Shown piece by piece: positions 1 to 8,071 of a stretch of 64,000 bases of DNA (positions within the stretch are counted from its first letter, which is position 1; every line of letters starts with the position of its first letter). Both the position numbers and the translations under genes were made by a program. The DNA is from Saccharibacillus endophyticus. Its GTDB lineage: Bacteria; Bacillota; Bacilli; Paenibacillales; Paenibacillaceae. The notes beneath the pieces are model-generated. The model was not told the DNA's origin. It saw only the letters and a list, made by a program, of their open reading frames with translations, and ran no database searches. The stretch spans positions 747,595 through 811,594 of the forward strand of contig NZ_JAAZWE010000002.1 of the NCBI RefSeq assembly GCF_013185185.1. The letters are read 5' to 3'.

Positions 1-1365
1 GGCAATCGAAGCGGCACTGCGTTCGGCGGCGTCCATATCCGGGAATTCTTCCTGCGCGACTTTCGAAGCCGAATAGACGCTGGCTCCCGCTTCGTTGACG
101 ATCAGGTAAGCCAGTTTACGTTCCTTGTAATCGCTAATCCAGTCCGCGACGAATTGCTCGGTTTCGCGCGAAGCGGTACCGTTGCCGATCACGATGAGTT
201 CCAGATTGTATTTGTCGACCAGCTCGCGGAACTTCTCGGAAGCTTCGCGGATCTGACTGCGCGGCGGCGTCGGATACGTAACCGCTACTTCGAGCAATTT
301 GCCCGTTTCGTCGAGAGCCGCCAGCTTGCAGCCCGTGCGGAATGCCGGATCTACGCCAAGCACGCGTTTCCCGCGTACGGGCGGCTGAAGCAGCAGGCTG
401 CGCAGATTGCCCGCGAAAATGGAGATTGCTTGCGCGTCGCCTTTTTCCGTCAGTTCGCTGCGTACTTCACGCTCGATCGACGGCGCGATCAGACGTTTGT
501 ACGCATCTTCGGCAGCGCGCTCCAACAGCTCGTGTACGGGAGAAGTCCCTTTGATCAAACGTCTGGCAATATAACGCAGGATCGGAGCGGAGTCGGTTTC
601 CAGCGAAACTTTCAGCACATTCTCGCGTTCTCCGCGGTTAATGGCCAAAATACGGTGAGGCGGCATTTTTTTGGCCAGCTCGCTGTATTTATAATACATC
701 TCGTATACGGATTCCGCCGAGGCGTCTTTCGCTTCCGTCACGAGAATCGCATGATCCAACGTGTACGTCCGCACCCAAGCGCGAATCTTCGCATCGTCGG
801 CCAGGTGTTCGGCTACGATATCGAGCGCGCCTTGAAGAGCCTCGTCGGCCGAAGCCACGCCTTTTTCCTCCGACACGTAGCGAGCCGATTCTTTGTCGAT
901 GTCGGCGCGACCCGGTTGGCTCAACAGCCATTCGGCCAGCGGTTCCAGACCTTTCTCTTTCGCTACGCTGGCACGCGTTTTGCGCTTTTGACGAAAAGGA
1001 CGATACAGGTCTTCGACCTGCTGAAGCTTCGCCGACTCCAAAACGGAACGCTTCAGTTCTTCCGTCAGTTTGCCCTGCTCGTCGATGATGCGCAGCACTT
1101 CGTTTTTGCGCACGTGAAGATTACGCGCATACTGCACGTTTTCCTCGATATCGCGCAGCTGGTTTTCGTCCAGCTCTCCGGTCATTTCTTTGCGGTAACG
1201 CGCGATAAACGGTACGGTATTGCCTTCGTCAAGCAGCGATACCGCCGCTCTGACCTGTTTCCCCGCAATATTCAATGCTTCCGCCGTCCGGCGGAACATT
1301 GCTTCAATCTCGGTTCCCGTCATTTCGGACGAGCCGATTGCTGTAGTCTGTTCCAGATCCGACAC
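1..1365 (-). CDS. tex: Tex-family RNA-binding transcription accessory protein, 3' end outside window
   Basis: The frame runs off the left edge, so only the N-terminal 455 residues are present. They hold the Tex_N helical region (RRTAEALNIAGKQVRAAVSLL, then FIARYRKEMTGELDE) and the start of the YqgF/RNase-H-like core (VLGVDPAFRTGCKLA, about residue 330). The C-terminal HhH and S1 RNA-binding domains lie outside. Tex proteins bind nucleic acid and affect transcription in the cytoplasm; the exact role in this organism is not known. The GTG at 1365 is chosen because GGGAG sits 5 nt upstream. An ATG 15 codons further upstream (1410) is in frame but has no ribosome-binding site. The next gene upstream on the same strand ends at 1475, about 110 bp away. 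Confidence 0.9.
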   Translation of the reverse strand, partial: MSDLEQTTAIGSSEMTGTEIEAMFRRTAEALNIAGKQVRAAVSLLDEGNTVPFIARYRKEMTGELDENQLRDIEENVQYARNLHVRKNEVLRIIDEQGKLTEELKRSVLESAKLQQVEDLYRPFRQKRKTRASVAKEKGLEPLAEWLLSQPGRADIDKESARYVSEEKGVASADEALQGALDIVAEHLADDAKIRAWVRTYTLDHAILVTEAKDASAESVYEMYYKYSELAKKMPPHRILAINRGERENVLKVSLETDSAPILRYIARRLIKGTSPVHELLERAAEDAYKRLIAPSIEREVRSELTEKGDAQAISIFAGNLRSLLLQPPVRGKRVLGVDPAFRTGCKLAALDETGKLLEVAVTYPTPPRSQIREASEKFRELVDKYNLELIVIGNGTASRETEQFVADWISDYKERKLAYLIVNEAGASVYSASKVAQEEFPDMDAAERSAASIA

Positions 1366-1474
1366 AAAATCTCCCTCTTTCTGCTGCCGCTTGTTCTCCA
1401 AATCATCCATAAAAACGATGTTTTTATTATGACAGACGTTCCTTCGTTTCCGCAAACTAAAATCGCTTTTACGC

Positions 1475-2401
1475 TTATTCAGCCAACCAAATATACCGGG
1501 CAAAACGTCCTTTGCGCACGATACAGGATTCGATCACCGAAAAACCCGCCGCCTCGATCTCCGGGCCGATATCTTCCGTCGCTACGATTACGCCGCGTGA
1601 CGCCAATCGCCGCGCGCTCGCCAACATTTCGGTTCGTTCGTCAGAAGCCAGAACGGAACACAAATTATACGGCAAATCGAGCACGAGCGCATCATAATGA
1701 CCTTCCAACGTTCGCATATCCGCTACGGTTACGGTACCCGGCAGACCGAAATAGGCCAGATTTTCGCGCGCGCCGATCGCTGCCAGCGGATTCAAGTCAA
1801 AACCGTCCATCGCGATGCCCATCGACTGCGCGGCCAACAAAACCGTCCCGATGCCGCAGCATGGATCAACCGCTCGGATTCCCGCAGGTTCCGGCACCGC
1901 AATGTTCGCAATCGCTCGGGCCGTACGCGTGCCCAGCGCCGTCGAATACTGTCTCGGCTTATCATTATGCTGCAACCAGATCGATTGACTTTCCTCATAA
2001 ACGCCCAACAGCCATTCCCCGTCGATGCACGCAATCCCGTATAGTCGCTGCGGATGCTTCATATCGGCTTTTCCGCGAATCTTCGAACCGATTACGCGCT
2101 CGATCCGCCGACACTCGTCGTAATCCGTGCGCAGATCCGTTTTCACGTATCGCAGTTTAAAGGTCTTTCCGTTCAGCTCCAGCTCCGCTGCCTGCCTCGC
2201 CAAGTCTTCCAGACTCTCGCCGCTCCGTTCAATCGCAAGCCTCCCGTGGATAAACGGACTTCGAGACGGATCGATTTCCCGCTCCGATTTCACATGATTC
2301 GCTTCGGGATGCGCGTTCAACAATATACGCAGTTCCATCAGACATAGCGAACGTTCATCTTCATGACAAGCATAATCGTACACATACCCATACGTCGCCA
2401 T
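1475..2401 (-). CDS. Class I SAM-dependent methyltransferase, TRM11/RNA N2-guanosine type
   Basis: A 308-residue protein. The C-terminal half is a Rossmann methyltransferase with the SAM-binding motif VDPCCGIGTVLLAA (about residue 195) and a catalytic motif DLPYN (about 250). The DLPYN form resembles the D-P-P-Y class that methylates exocyclic or ring nitrogens, as in TRM11/Trm14 guanosine methyltransferases. The N-terminal half (YDYACHEDERSLCLMELRILL) resembles the target-recognition part of that family, but no full THUMP domain is evident. The likely substrate is tRNA or rRNA (inference). ATG at 2401 has GGGGAG 7 nt upstream. It lies between tex and sdaAA, all on the minus strand. Confidence 0.75.
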   Translation of the reverse strand: MATYGYVYDYACHEDERSLCLMELRILLNAHPEANHVKSEREIDPSRSPFIHGRLAIERSGESLEDLARQAAELELNGKTFKLRYVKTDLRTDYDECRRIERVIGSKIRGKADMKHPQRLYGIACIDGEWLLGVYEESQSIWLQHNDKPRQYSTALGTRTARAIANIAVPEPAGIRAVDPCCGIGTVLLAAQSMGIAMDGFDLNPLAAIGARENLAYFGLPGTVTVADMRTLEGHYDALVLDLPYNLCSVLASDERTEMLASARRLASRGVIVATEDIGPEIEAAGFSVIESCIVRKGRFARYIWLAE

Positions 2402-2482
2402 TCCAGTCTCCCCATTTCCTTTCCATCAAAAAAGGCGGAGCGCCCGGCTCTTCAGCAGCCGTCATTCGCTCCGCCTTACCTT

Positions 2483-3409
2483 TTATTCGACCGCCTGACC
2501 TGCCGGTTCTTCCGTTTCCGGCTCCAAAGGCTTACGGCCGCGCATCAGGTTCTCGGTCAACTTGCGGCCCGTCGGCGTCTGAGCCAACCCGCCTTGACCC
2601 GTTTCCCGGTGTCCGCTCGGCATCGCTGCCCCCACTTCAAGCATCACGCTCACCACTTCATCGGACGGGATCGCGCTGCGCACGCCTGCCAAGCCCATAT
2701 CCGCCGCGGCCAATGCGTTGACCGCGCCCAGACCGTTGCGCACGATGCACGGAATCTCGACCAGACCCGCTACCGGATCGCAGATCAGTCCGAGCGTATT
2801 TTTCAAAGCCAATCCGACCGCGTGCATGGCCTTCTCGGCATCGCCGCCGCGAAGCTCGACCAGCGCACCCGCCGCCATGCCGATCGCCGAACCCACTTCG
2901 GCCTGACAGCCGCCTTCCGCTCCGGATATGAACGAGTTGTTCGCTATGACGTAGCCGATCGCGCCCGCGGCGAACAGTCCGTTGACCATATGCTCGTCGC
3001 TCCAACCGAAGCGCTCCTGCGAGCTGACGAATACGCCCGGAATGATCCCGCAGGAACCCGCCGTCGGCGTTGCGATAATCCGTCCCATCGAAGCATTCAC
3101 TTCGGATACGGCGAGCGCATACGCCATCGCGCGCGAAGACGGATCGCCGGAAGACGGCGTGCCGTTTTCTACCAGGTCCAGAACTTTAACGGCATCGCCG
3201 CCGCTGAGACCGCTGCGCGATACGTTTTGCTCGCTCAACCCTCGGCGTACGGCTTCCTTCATTTTCTCATAATAATCAGACATCTGCGCCACGATCTCTT
3301 CGCGCGACGCCCCGGTCTCCGCCGCCTGCTCTTCGATCATGACTTCGGCCAGCGTTTTGTTTTCGTCCAGGCTGATTGCCGCCAATTCTTTCAGCGTCCG
3401 AAATCTCAT
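2483..3409 (-). CDS. sdaAA: L-serine dehydratase (deaminase), iron-sulfur dependent, alpha subunit
   Basis: A 308-residue catalytic subunit of the [4Fe-4S] L-serine deaminase, which converts L-serine to pyruvate and ammonia. Cluster-ligand and active-site cysteines appear in GSCGIIPG (about residue 120), GGCQAEVGSAIG (about 160), and GLICDPVAGLVEIPC (about 210). Length matches the two-subunit Bacillus type rather than the fused enterobacterial SdaA. The start ATG overlaps the end of sdaAB by 4 bases (3406-3409), so translation is probably coupled. AAGGAGG lies 10 nt upstream inside sdaAB. About 20 C-terminal residues (ETEEPAGQAVE) are acidic and non-conserved in appearance. Confidence 0.95.
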   Translation of the reverse strand: MRFRTLKELAAISLDENKTLAEVMIEEQAAETGASREEIVAQMSDYYEKMKEAVRRGLSEQNVSRSGLSGGDAVKVLDLVENGTPSSGDPSSRAMAYALAVSEVNASMGRIIATPTAGSCGIIPGVFVSSQERFGWSDEHMVNGLFAAGAIGYVIANNSFISGAEGGCQAEVGSAIGMAAGALVELRGGDAEKAMHAVGLALKNTLGLICDPVAGLVEIPCIVRNGLGAVNALAAADMGLAGVRSAIPSDEVVSVMLEVGAAMPSGHRETGQGGLAQTPTGRKLTENLMRGRKPLEPETEEPAGQAVE

Positions 3410-4095
3410 TGATGTTCCGCCTCCTTGCTGTTCAGATTGATTACGGTCACTTCTTTAACGTCTTCGATCTCTCGCAGCTTGCCTAGCAAATCCGCATCCG
3501 GCACGGAATCCAGCTCCATGACCGTAATCGCTTCGGCGCTGCGTCCTTTGCGGTCAACGCCCATGTAGCCGATATTCGTCTTGCTTTCGCCTAACACGGT
3601 CGTCAACGAAGCGATAACGCCCGGACGGTCGTCATGCAGCACCACGATCGTCGGATACTCGCCGCTGCAGCGTACGGTAAAGCCGTTCATTTCATGAATC
3701 ATCACGTTGCCGCCGCCGATCGATGCCCCGATAACCTGAGCCGTTCTTCCGTCCTTCGCAACCAGTTCCAGCTTCGCCGTGTTCGGGTGAGGAGCCAGAC
3801 CTACACCCCGAACAAACGTAATTTCAATACCGCGGCGCTCCGCTTCTTCCAGTGCTTCGGCCACGCGAGAATCATCGGTCGCATATCCCAGCAAACCTCC
3901 TGCCAATGCCAGATCCGTTCCGTGTCCCCAATAGGTATCGGCAAACGAACCATAGAGAGCGATTTTGACGCTGACCGGCTCCTCGGCAAGCAGTTGTCTG
4001 GCAATCAGGCCGATTCGCACCGCTCCCGCCGTATGTGAGCTAGAAGGACCGACCATGGAAGGTCCTATAATAGAAAACACATTTTTAAAACGCAT
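3406..4095 (-). CDS. sdaAB: L-serine dehydratase, iron-sulfur dependent, beta subunit
   Basis: A 229-residue partner of SdaAA. The N-terminal domain has the family signature IGPSMVGPSSSHTAGA (residues 10-25). The C-terminal 75 residues form an ACT domain (TIVVLHDDRPGVIASLTTVLGESKTN), expected to sense or be allosterically bound by serine. It is the first gene of the sdaAB-sdaAA operon. ATG at 4095 is preferred, with GGAG 9 nt upstream; a TTG two codons earlier (4101) is in frame but leaves only a 3-nt gap to the GGAG. Confidence 0.94.
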   Translation of the reverse strand: MRFKNVFSIIGPSMVGPSSSHTAGAVRIGLIARQLLAEEPVSVKIALYGSFADTYWGHGTDLALAGGLLGYATDDSRVAEALEEAERRGIEITFVRGVGLAPHPNTAKLELVAKDGRTAQVIGASIGGGNVMIHEMNGFTVRCSGEYPTIVVLHDDRPGVIASLTTVLGESKTNIGYMGVDRKGRSAEAITVMELDSVPDADLLGKLREIEDVKEVTVINLNSKEAEHQ

Positions 4096-4311
4096 CGACA
4101 AGTTCTCCTCGCTTTATGAATCATTGTTATCTTTTCTCGACAACCTGAATATAATCGTTTGTTTTCAAGCTTTATATCGCTATTTTACACGCCGGATGCT
4201 TTTCCGTCGACTACGGCACGCTGCTTCGATGCCGCAGCGAAGTCTATTTTGCCTTCGCAGGAAAACTCCCCTATGACATGTCAAATGTTAGATTTATGTT
4301 AATTTAATTGG
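4096..4311. other. Leader of sdaAB-sdaAA, no gene seen
   Basis: The leader region of the serine deaminase operon. It is AT-rich close to sdaAB. I see no coding frame with a ribosome-binding site, no convincing sigma-A promoter with normal spacing, and no riboswitch fold I can name. Confidence 0.4.
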
Positions 4312-4351
4312 TTGCGTGCAGGAAATACCGAACTTTATTCCCTGCACGCAA
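4312..4351. repeat. Perfect 11-bp hairpin without T-tract
   Basis: Arms TTGCGTGCAGG (4312-4322) and CCTGCACGCAA (4341-4351) enclose an 18-nt loop. Neither strand has a U-run after the stem, so it is not a standard terminator. It sits between the ndoA terminator hairpin and the sdaAB leader. Confidence 0.6.
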
Positions 4352-4357
4352 AAAAGC

Positions 4358-4408
4358 GAAAAAGGAGCCGTCCATGCGAAATGCATCGCACAGTCGTGCT
4401 CCTTTTTC
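4358..4408 (-). terminator. Rho-independent terminator after ndoA
   Basis: Stem GAAAAAGGAGC (4358-4368) pairs with GCTCCTTTTTC (4398-4408). On the minus strand it ends in a T-rich tail (CTTTTTCGCTTTTTT), 65 bp after the ndoA stop. The symmetric A/T ends could also allow function in the other direction. Confidence 0.75.
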
Positions 4409-4472
4409 GTTCCGTTTGAAGTCCGTGCCCGACACCAAGCCCGAACCTATCTGCCGAACAGTGCATCCCGGA

Positions 4473-4823
4473 TCAAAAATCGACCAGGCTCAGGCTGATC
4501 TGCAATGACTCGTCGACTCTTTTCATCGTCTCTTCGCCGAGACGCGTAATCCGGTCCGTCAAACGCTGCTTATCGATAGTTCGGATCTGTTCCAGCAGAA
4601 CGACGGAATCCCGATCGAACCCGTGCGTTTTCGCATCGATCTCGACGTGGGTCGGAAGTTTGGCTTTTTGAATCTGGGCGGTAATCGCCGCGACGATGAC
4701 CGTAGGGCTAAAGCGGTTGCCGATATCGTTCTGGATCACCAGAACCGGACGCACCCCGCCCTGCTCGGACCCCACCACTGGAGACAGGTCCGCAAAAAAT
4801 ACGTCACCGCGTTTTACAAGCAA
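4473..4823 (-). CDS. ndoA: Type II toxin EndoA/MazF, ribosome-independent mRNA interferase
   Basis: A 116-residue protein, almost identical in layout to Bacillus subtilis NdoA. It carries [19 protein letters not shown] and [20 protein letters not shown] at the N-terminus and [13 protein letters not shown] at the C-terminus. MazF-fold endoribonucleases cut mRNA at short motifs (UACAU in the Bacillus homologue) and are held inactive by the antitoxin. The start is TTG at 4823, which aligns with the family N-terminus (MLVKRGDV) and has GGGGTG 6 nt upstream. The antitoxin gene ends 3 bp upstream. A weak TTG start may help keep toxin below antitoxin level (inference). Confidence 0.96.
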   Translation of the reverse strand: MLVKRGDVFFADLSPVVGSEQGGVRPVLVIQNDIGNRFSPTVIVAAITAQIQKAKLPTHVEIDAKTHGFDRDSVVLLEQIRTIDKQRLTDRITRLGEETMKRVDESLQISLSLVDF

Positions 4824-4826
4824 TAG

Positions 4827-5108
4827 TTACACCCCGCTTACTAAGCGAACCAGAGTGATGTCTGCATCTTCCTCCGCATGAAACGCTTCACAGGCCATCG
4901 ACAAATTGATATGGGCCATTTCCATGTACCCTTGCTGCATCGACTCGCGGATATACCGCTTTTTACGGTCGACCAAATACTGTCTCATTGCCAGCCGAAT
5001 CAGTTCACTGCGATTGGAATTTTCCAAAGCTGCGATACCATCCACTTCTTGCAGAAGATGATCAGGCAAGCTAATCATCACTCTCTTGGTGCTTTGCAAG
5101 TTCGCCAC
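4827..5108 (-). CDS. ndoAI: Type II antitoxin EndoAI, ribbon-helix-helix protein
   Basis: A 93-residue antitoxin. The N-terminal half is a ribbon-helix-helix DNA-binding domain (KRVMISLPDHLLQEVDGIAALENSNRSELIRLAMRQYL). The C-terminal tail (AHINLSMACEAFHAEEDADITLV) is the part that in the family wraps around the toxin. The start is GTG at 5108 with GGGGGTGG 7 nt upstream. Such antitoxins usually repress their own promoter; a candidate promoter and perfect dyad lie in the 147 bp between alr and this gene. Confidence 0.95.
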   Translation of the reverse strand: MANLQSTKRVMISLPDHLLQEVDGIAALENSNRSELIRLAMRQYLVDRKKRYIRESMQQGYMEMAHINLSMACEAFHAEEDADITLVRLVSGV

Positions 5109-5190
5109 CGTTCTTCCACCCCCATGAGCTTATACCCCGTCAACGGCTCCTAAAAAAACAACCATCTATCGGGAACTGTTGAAAAAGCGT

Positions 5191-5207
5191 ATATACGATG
5201 CGTATAT
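5191..5207. promoter_or_regulatory. Candidate EndoAI operator (7-bp dyad)
   Basis: ATATACG and CGTATAT form a perfect inverted repeat with a 3-nt spacer. It lies about 11-27 nt downstream of the start predicted from the -10 hexamer at 5225-5230. Ribbon-helix-helix antitoxins bind such short dyads. Assignment to EndoAI is inference. Confidence 0.45.
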
Positions 5208-5224
5208 CACCTGTGCTGCCACTC

Positions 5225-5230
5225 ATTATA
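5225..5230 (-). promoter_or_regulatory. Candidate -10 element for ndoAI-ndoA
   Basis: On the minus strand this is a perfect TATAAT, 117 bp upstream of the ndoAI start and inside the alr-ndoAI gap. The -35 region at 17 bp spacing (TGTACG) is poor, so the promoter may be weak or assisted. Confidence 0.4.
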
Positions 5231-5255
5231 GCTCACAAAGTTTCATCCGTACAGC

Positions 5256-6479
5256 CTATTTCTTCACAATCGGCTCGGAAAAATCATAAAACCTTGTCGC
5301 AGAGGCGTTTAAAAGGGGGTTGGAGTTTTCGATAATCATGCCTTTTCGAGCATAAATTCGCGGTATCCGATGTGCGAGCATGCATACCACTTCGTAGTTG
5401 ATGGTTCCCAGCTTGGCGGCAATTTCGTCGGCCGTAATGCTTTCGCCGGACTGGCTGCCGAGCAGAACAACCTCCTCGCCTGCTAGAATATCTTCCGCGT
5501 CCGCGAAAGACTTGAGCGATACCATACATTGATCCATGCAGATCGTTCCGGTAACGGGAACCCGCTTCCCTCGAACCAACACTTCGGCCTTGCCTCCGAG
5601 CATACGCGAGTAACCGTCGGCGTAACCGATCGGCAGCGTCGCGATTCGCTCGCCCGCTTCCGCCGTATAGAGCGAACCGTAACTGATTCCCATCGGCTCT
5701 TGCAGGGTCTTCACGAATACGGCACGAGTTTTGAGCGTAAGCACGGGCTTAAGGGCGACAACGGCGTGATTCACTTCGCAGGAAGGGTAAAGACCGTACA
5801 GCGCAATCCCGATTCGAACCATCTTGGGGGACAACCCCGGCATGTCGATCGCAGCGGCACTATTGCCGGTATGTATCAACGGGATATCGATCCCTTCCCG
5901 AACAAGCGCGTCGACCACGTTCCGGAATGCTTCGTACTGGGTCAACGTATAGGTTTTGTCGACTTCATCCGCTCTGGCAAAATGGGTAAAAAGCCCTTCG
6001 ACTTCTATCGTGTCCACCTCGATCGCCTTCTTCGCAAAAGACACCGCGTCCGTTCCCGCCATCCGGCCCAGACGTCCCATGCCGCTGTCCACTTTGACAT
6101 GAACTTTAAGCCGAGAACCTGTAGAAGCATGTTCCAGATGTCGAGCCGCTTCCAACACTTCGTCGCTAAATAAAGCCACGGTAATGTCATGTTCCCGCGC
6201 GATAACCAGTCCTTCCGGCGGCGTATAACCCAATACCAGAATCGGAAGAGTGATGCCCGCGTAACGAAGCTCCAACGCTTCATCCAGAAAAGCCACGCTC
6301 AAATAATCGGCGCCAAGGCGCTCTAATTCACGGCTGACTTCCACGGCCCCGTGTCCATAGGCATTTGCTTTGACGCAAGCCAAAAGAAGGGTCGAACGAT
6401 GTAAGTGCAAACGAAAAGCCTCGTAGTTGGAGCGAAGCGCATCCAAATCCACAACGGCTTCGGTAGGACGATACTGCAT
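5256..6479 (-). CDS. alr: Alanine racemase (PLP-dependent)
   Basis: A 407-residue enzyme that interconverts L- and D-alanine for cell-wall synthesis. The PLP lysine is in VKANAYGHG (K37), the second catalytic base is the tyrosine of GISYGSLYT (about residue 270), and RIGIALYG and GTICMDQCMV are family motifs. Start choice: ATG 6479 (MQYRPTEAVVDLD) fits the family N-terminus; AGAGGTGG lies 11 nt upstream. A TTG two codons upstream (6485) has better spacing and is equally possible. A longer open frame extends to 6623 but is not conserved in character. About 20 residues at the C-terminus (NPLLNASATRFYDFSEPIVKK) look like a non-conserved tail. It is followed by ndoAI-ndoA, the usual Bacillota order. 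Confidence 0.95.
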   Translation of the reverse strand: MQYRPTEAVVDLDALRSNYEAFRLHLHRSTLLLACVKANAYGHGAVEVSRELERLGADYLSVAFLDEALELRYAGITLPILVLGYTPPEGLVIAREHDITVALFSDEVLEAARHLEHASTGSRLKVHVKVDSGMGRLGRMAGTDAVSFAKKAIEVDTIEVEGLFTHFARADEVDKTYTLTQYEAFRNVVDALVREGIDIPLIHTGNSAAAIDMPGLSPKMVRIGIALYGLYPSCEVNHAVVALKPVLTLKTRAVFVKTLQEPMGISYGSLYTAEAGERIATLPIGYADGYSRMLGGKAEVLVRGKRVPVTGTICMDQCMVSLKSFADAEDILAGEEVVLLGSQSGESITADEIAAKLGTINYEVVCMLAHRIPRIYARKGMIIENSNPLLNASATRFYDFSEPIVKK

Positions 6480-6755
6480 GGGCAAAACAGCCACCTCTAA
6501 CGTAAATTTATTAATTCCAGCGTAAACTCGCGAAGCGGGGCTGTCAATGCGGCAGACCAGTCCACACGGACGAAGAATATGGCACGAAAAGAAGGCCAGA
6601 GAACGAAATCCGCCTACAATCAACTCATTACCCTTGTCGGGTTTTTTAGAAGCGCCGCCGCGCCCCCGGTTCCAAAATTAAAGACGGGAAAAATCCTGCT
6701 TTGATGCCGGGTTCGAAAACGGCGCGCGTTTCATTCCTTCGCAAACCTGAAACTA

Positions 6756-6915
6756 GGACGTGTACGCAAACTCAACGACGTGCATCTTTTGCTGCCTTTT
6801 CGCCCTCTACCGCGTCACTTTCCCTCGACGTGCCCCGGCACGCCTTCGGAAAAGTTCCTTGCAGAGAACAAAAATTCAGCAAAATCTGCTTCCGTCGGAG
6901 TTTGCGTACACGCCC
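6756..6915. repeat. Long imperfect inverted repeat, candidate palindromic element (copy C)
   Basis: Between alr and the gbsR-like gene. Outer arms CGTGTACGCAAACTC (6759-6773) and its exact complement (6898-6912) are 15 bp and perfect. Pairing continues inward as an interrupted match (CGACGTGCATCTTTTGCTG against CAGCAAAATCTGCTTCCGTCG). The right arm touches the stop codon of the regulator gene. On the minus strand the inner part has GAATTTT, CAAGGAA and CCGAAGGC in the same order as the elements at 11226-11678, suggesting a diverged relative. The rest of the 6480-6914 gap (6480-6755) shows no gene or clear promoter. Confidence 0.5.
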
Positions 6916-7478
6916 TACTCGGCTTCGCGCGGTACCAGGTCGAAAATCGCACCGTCTTCCATCGCATCGATCAGCCGGTCCAGCCAACGGTAATAACTGT
7001 CCGCTTGGCGAATTTTTTCACGGTCTTTTTTCAATACTTCCGCTACGAATTCACTTGTTTCCGGCGACTCCAGCATACGATCGATCTCTTTCATCGCTCT
7101 GCGGAGCGCTTGAAGGTTGCTTTCCACCGCGCGTCTCCACTCATTGGCAAAATAGTCGGTGAACGTCTGATACCAATCGTATTCCACTTCATAAAGGTCT
7201 TTTCTAGATCCTTTTTCCCAGACCTTATTAACCATATTCAAGTCAAGCAGGGTTCGCACGCCGGTACTCATGCTGGTCTTGCTCATTTGCATTTCGCTGC
7301 CCATCTCATCGAGAGTCATCGGTTTATCCGCGAAAAAAAGCAATCCGTATAGATGCCCTGTCGACAATGTGACTCCGTACAGTTCCATATTGCGGCCGAC
7401 GACCTCAATGACACGTTTGCGAATGCGCTGCACAACGTCTTGTTCCTCTTCACTCCACTGCATCTGGTCCAAGCCCAT
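6915..7478 (-). CDS. GbsR/MarR-type transcriptional regulator
   Basis: A 187-residue protein of the GbsR family (winged helix-turn-helix; LYGLLFFADKPMTLDEMGSEMQMSKTSMSTGVRTLL is the HTH region, residues about 45-80). GbsR proteins control choline and glycine-betaine genes in Bacillus, with choline as inducer. ATG at 7478 (MGLDQMQWSEEE) has an ideal AAGGAGG 8 nt upstream; a longer in-frame start at 7523 is not supported. It is divergent from the opuA operon with a 685-bp gap, so local control of osmoprotectant uptake is likely. No choline oxidation genes are visible nearby. Confidence 0.88.
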   Translation of the reverse strand: MGLDQMQWSEEEQDVVQRIRKRVIEVVGRNMELYGVTLSTGHLYGLLFFADKPMTLDEMGSEMQMSKTSMSTGVRTLLDLNMVNKVWEKGSRKDLYEVEYDWYQTFTDYFANEWRRAVESNLQALRRAMKEIDRMLESPETSEFVAEVLKKDREKIRQADSYYRWLDRLIDAMEDGAIFDLVPREAE

Positions 7479-7771
7479 GCCTGAAACCTCCTTAATCTCT
7501 TTCCGTAATCTCTTCTCTTCCATTCAAACTCGGATATATGAGTCTTCCTGTACATGTTTGCATAGATGTTTAATGCGCGTTTCTTCTATATAAAAGAATC
7601 TTTATACGATTTCGATACGCGCTTCGCTTACGCCTGCTTAGCAGCGGTAAATCTTACTGCACGCTAAAAGGCGCGCGATTAGTCATTTTTATTCTAGGAG
7701 AACGTTTGTCAATTGTAAAGATTTCAAAAAAAGAGTATTTGGGAGGATATACGAGTATTTTCGACTATAAC

Positions 7772-7795
7772 TTTGTACAGTTTTTTCTGTACGAA
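7772..7795. promoter_or_regulatory. Candidate GbsR-type operator palindrome
   Basis: Arms TTTGTACAG (7772-7780) and CTGTACGAA (7787-7795) match at 8 of 9 positions around a T6 centre, ending 21 bp upstream of the -35 of the first opuA promoter. No known consensus was matched; assignment rests on position and symmetry. The rest of the 7479-8163 gap shows AT-rich DNA, two promoters and no gene. Confidence 0.35.
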
Positions 7796-7816
7796 CTTAA
7801 CGAACGGATATGAAGG

Positions 7817-7845
7817 TTGAAAAGAAAAAATTGCTTTGTTACAAT
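7817..7845 (+). promoter_or_regulatory. Sigma-A promoter P1 of opuA
   Basis: TTGAAA (7817-7822), 17-bp spacer, TACAAT (7840-7845). Transcripts would carry a leader of about 310 nt before opuAA. Confidence 0.6.
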
Positions 7846-8041
7846 TTAGGACGTTGGTATCACGCAGCTCGGTTGGTTCCGGGAGCCTGGCTTTTTGCCA
7901 TAACGCAATCGCTATTTGCTTCCGAGCCGCTTTCTACCATTGGCGTTTACGTCGAAAGAGATGTCCAACGGGCATATGCGCAAAGCTTCGAACAACCTGC
8001 AACGCGTAAGGTTCTATCCATTTGATTGGCAAGACAAACTT

Positions 8042-8071
8042 TTGCAGGTCTCTCTTTTCTTCCTTTATAAG
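8042..8071 (+). promoter_or_regulatory. Second candidate promoter P2 of opuA
   Basis: TTGCAG (8042-8047), 18-bp spacer, TATAAG (8066-8071), about 85 nt before the opuAA start. Two promoters would fit separate basal and osmotic expression, which is inference. Confidence 0.4.

Noticed and set aside
154..2160. A 668-codon plus-strand open frame opposite tex and the methyltransferase gene
   Set aside because: Arg/Phe-rich translation without family motifs, no ribosome-binding site, and it lies antisense to two well-supported genes; a product of high-GC codon bias.
6485..6623. N-terminal extension of alanine racemase
   Set aside because: The frame is open to 6623 but the sequence is not like the family and no ribosome-binding site is present; starts at 6479 or 6485 fit better.
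7810..8025. A 71-codon frame in the opuA leader
   Set aside because: No ribosome-binding site, starts inside promoter P1, and has no recognisable features; the region is better explained as a leader.
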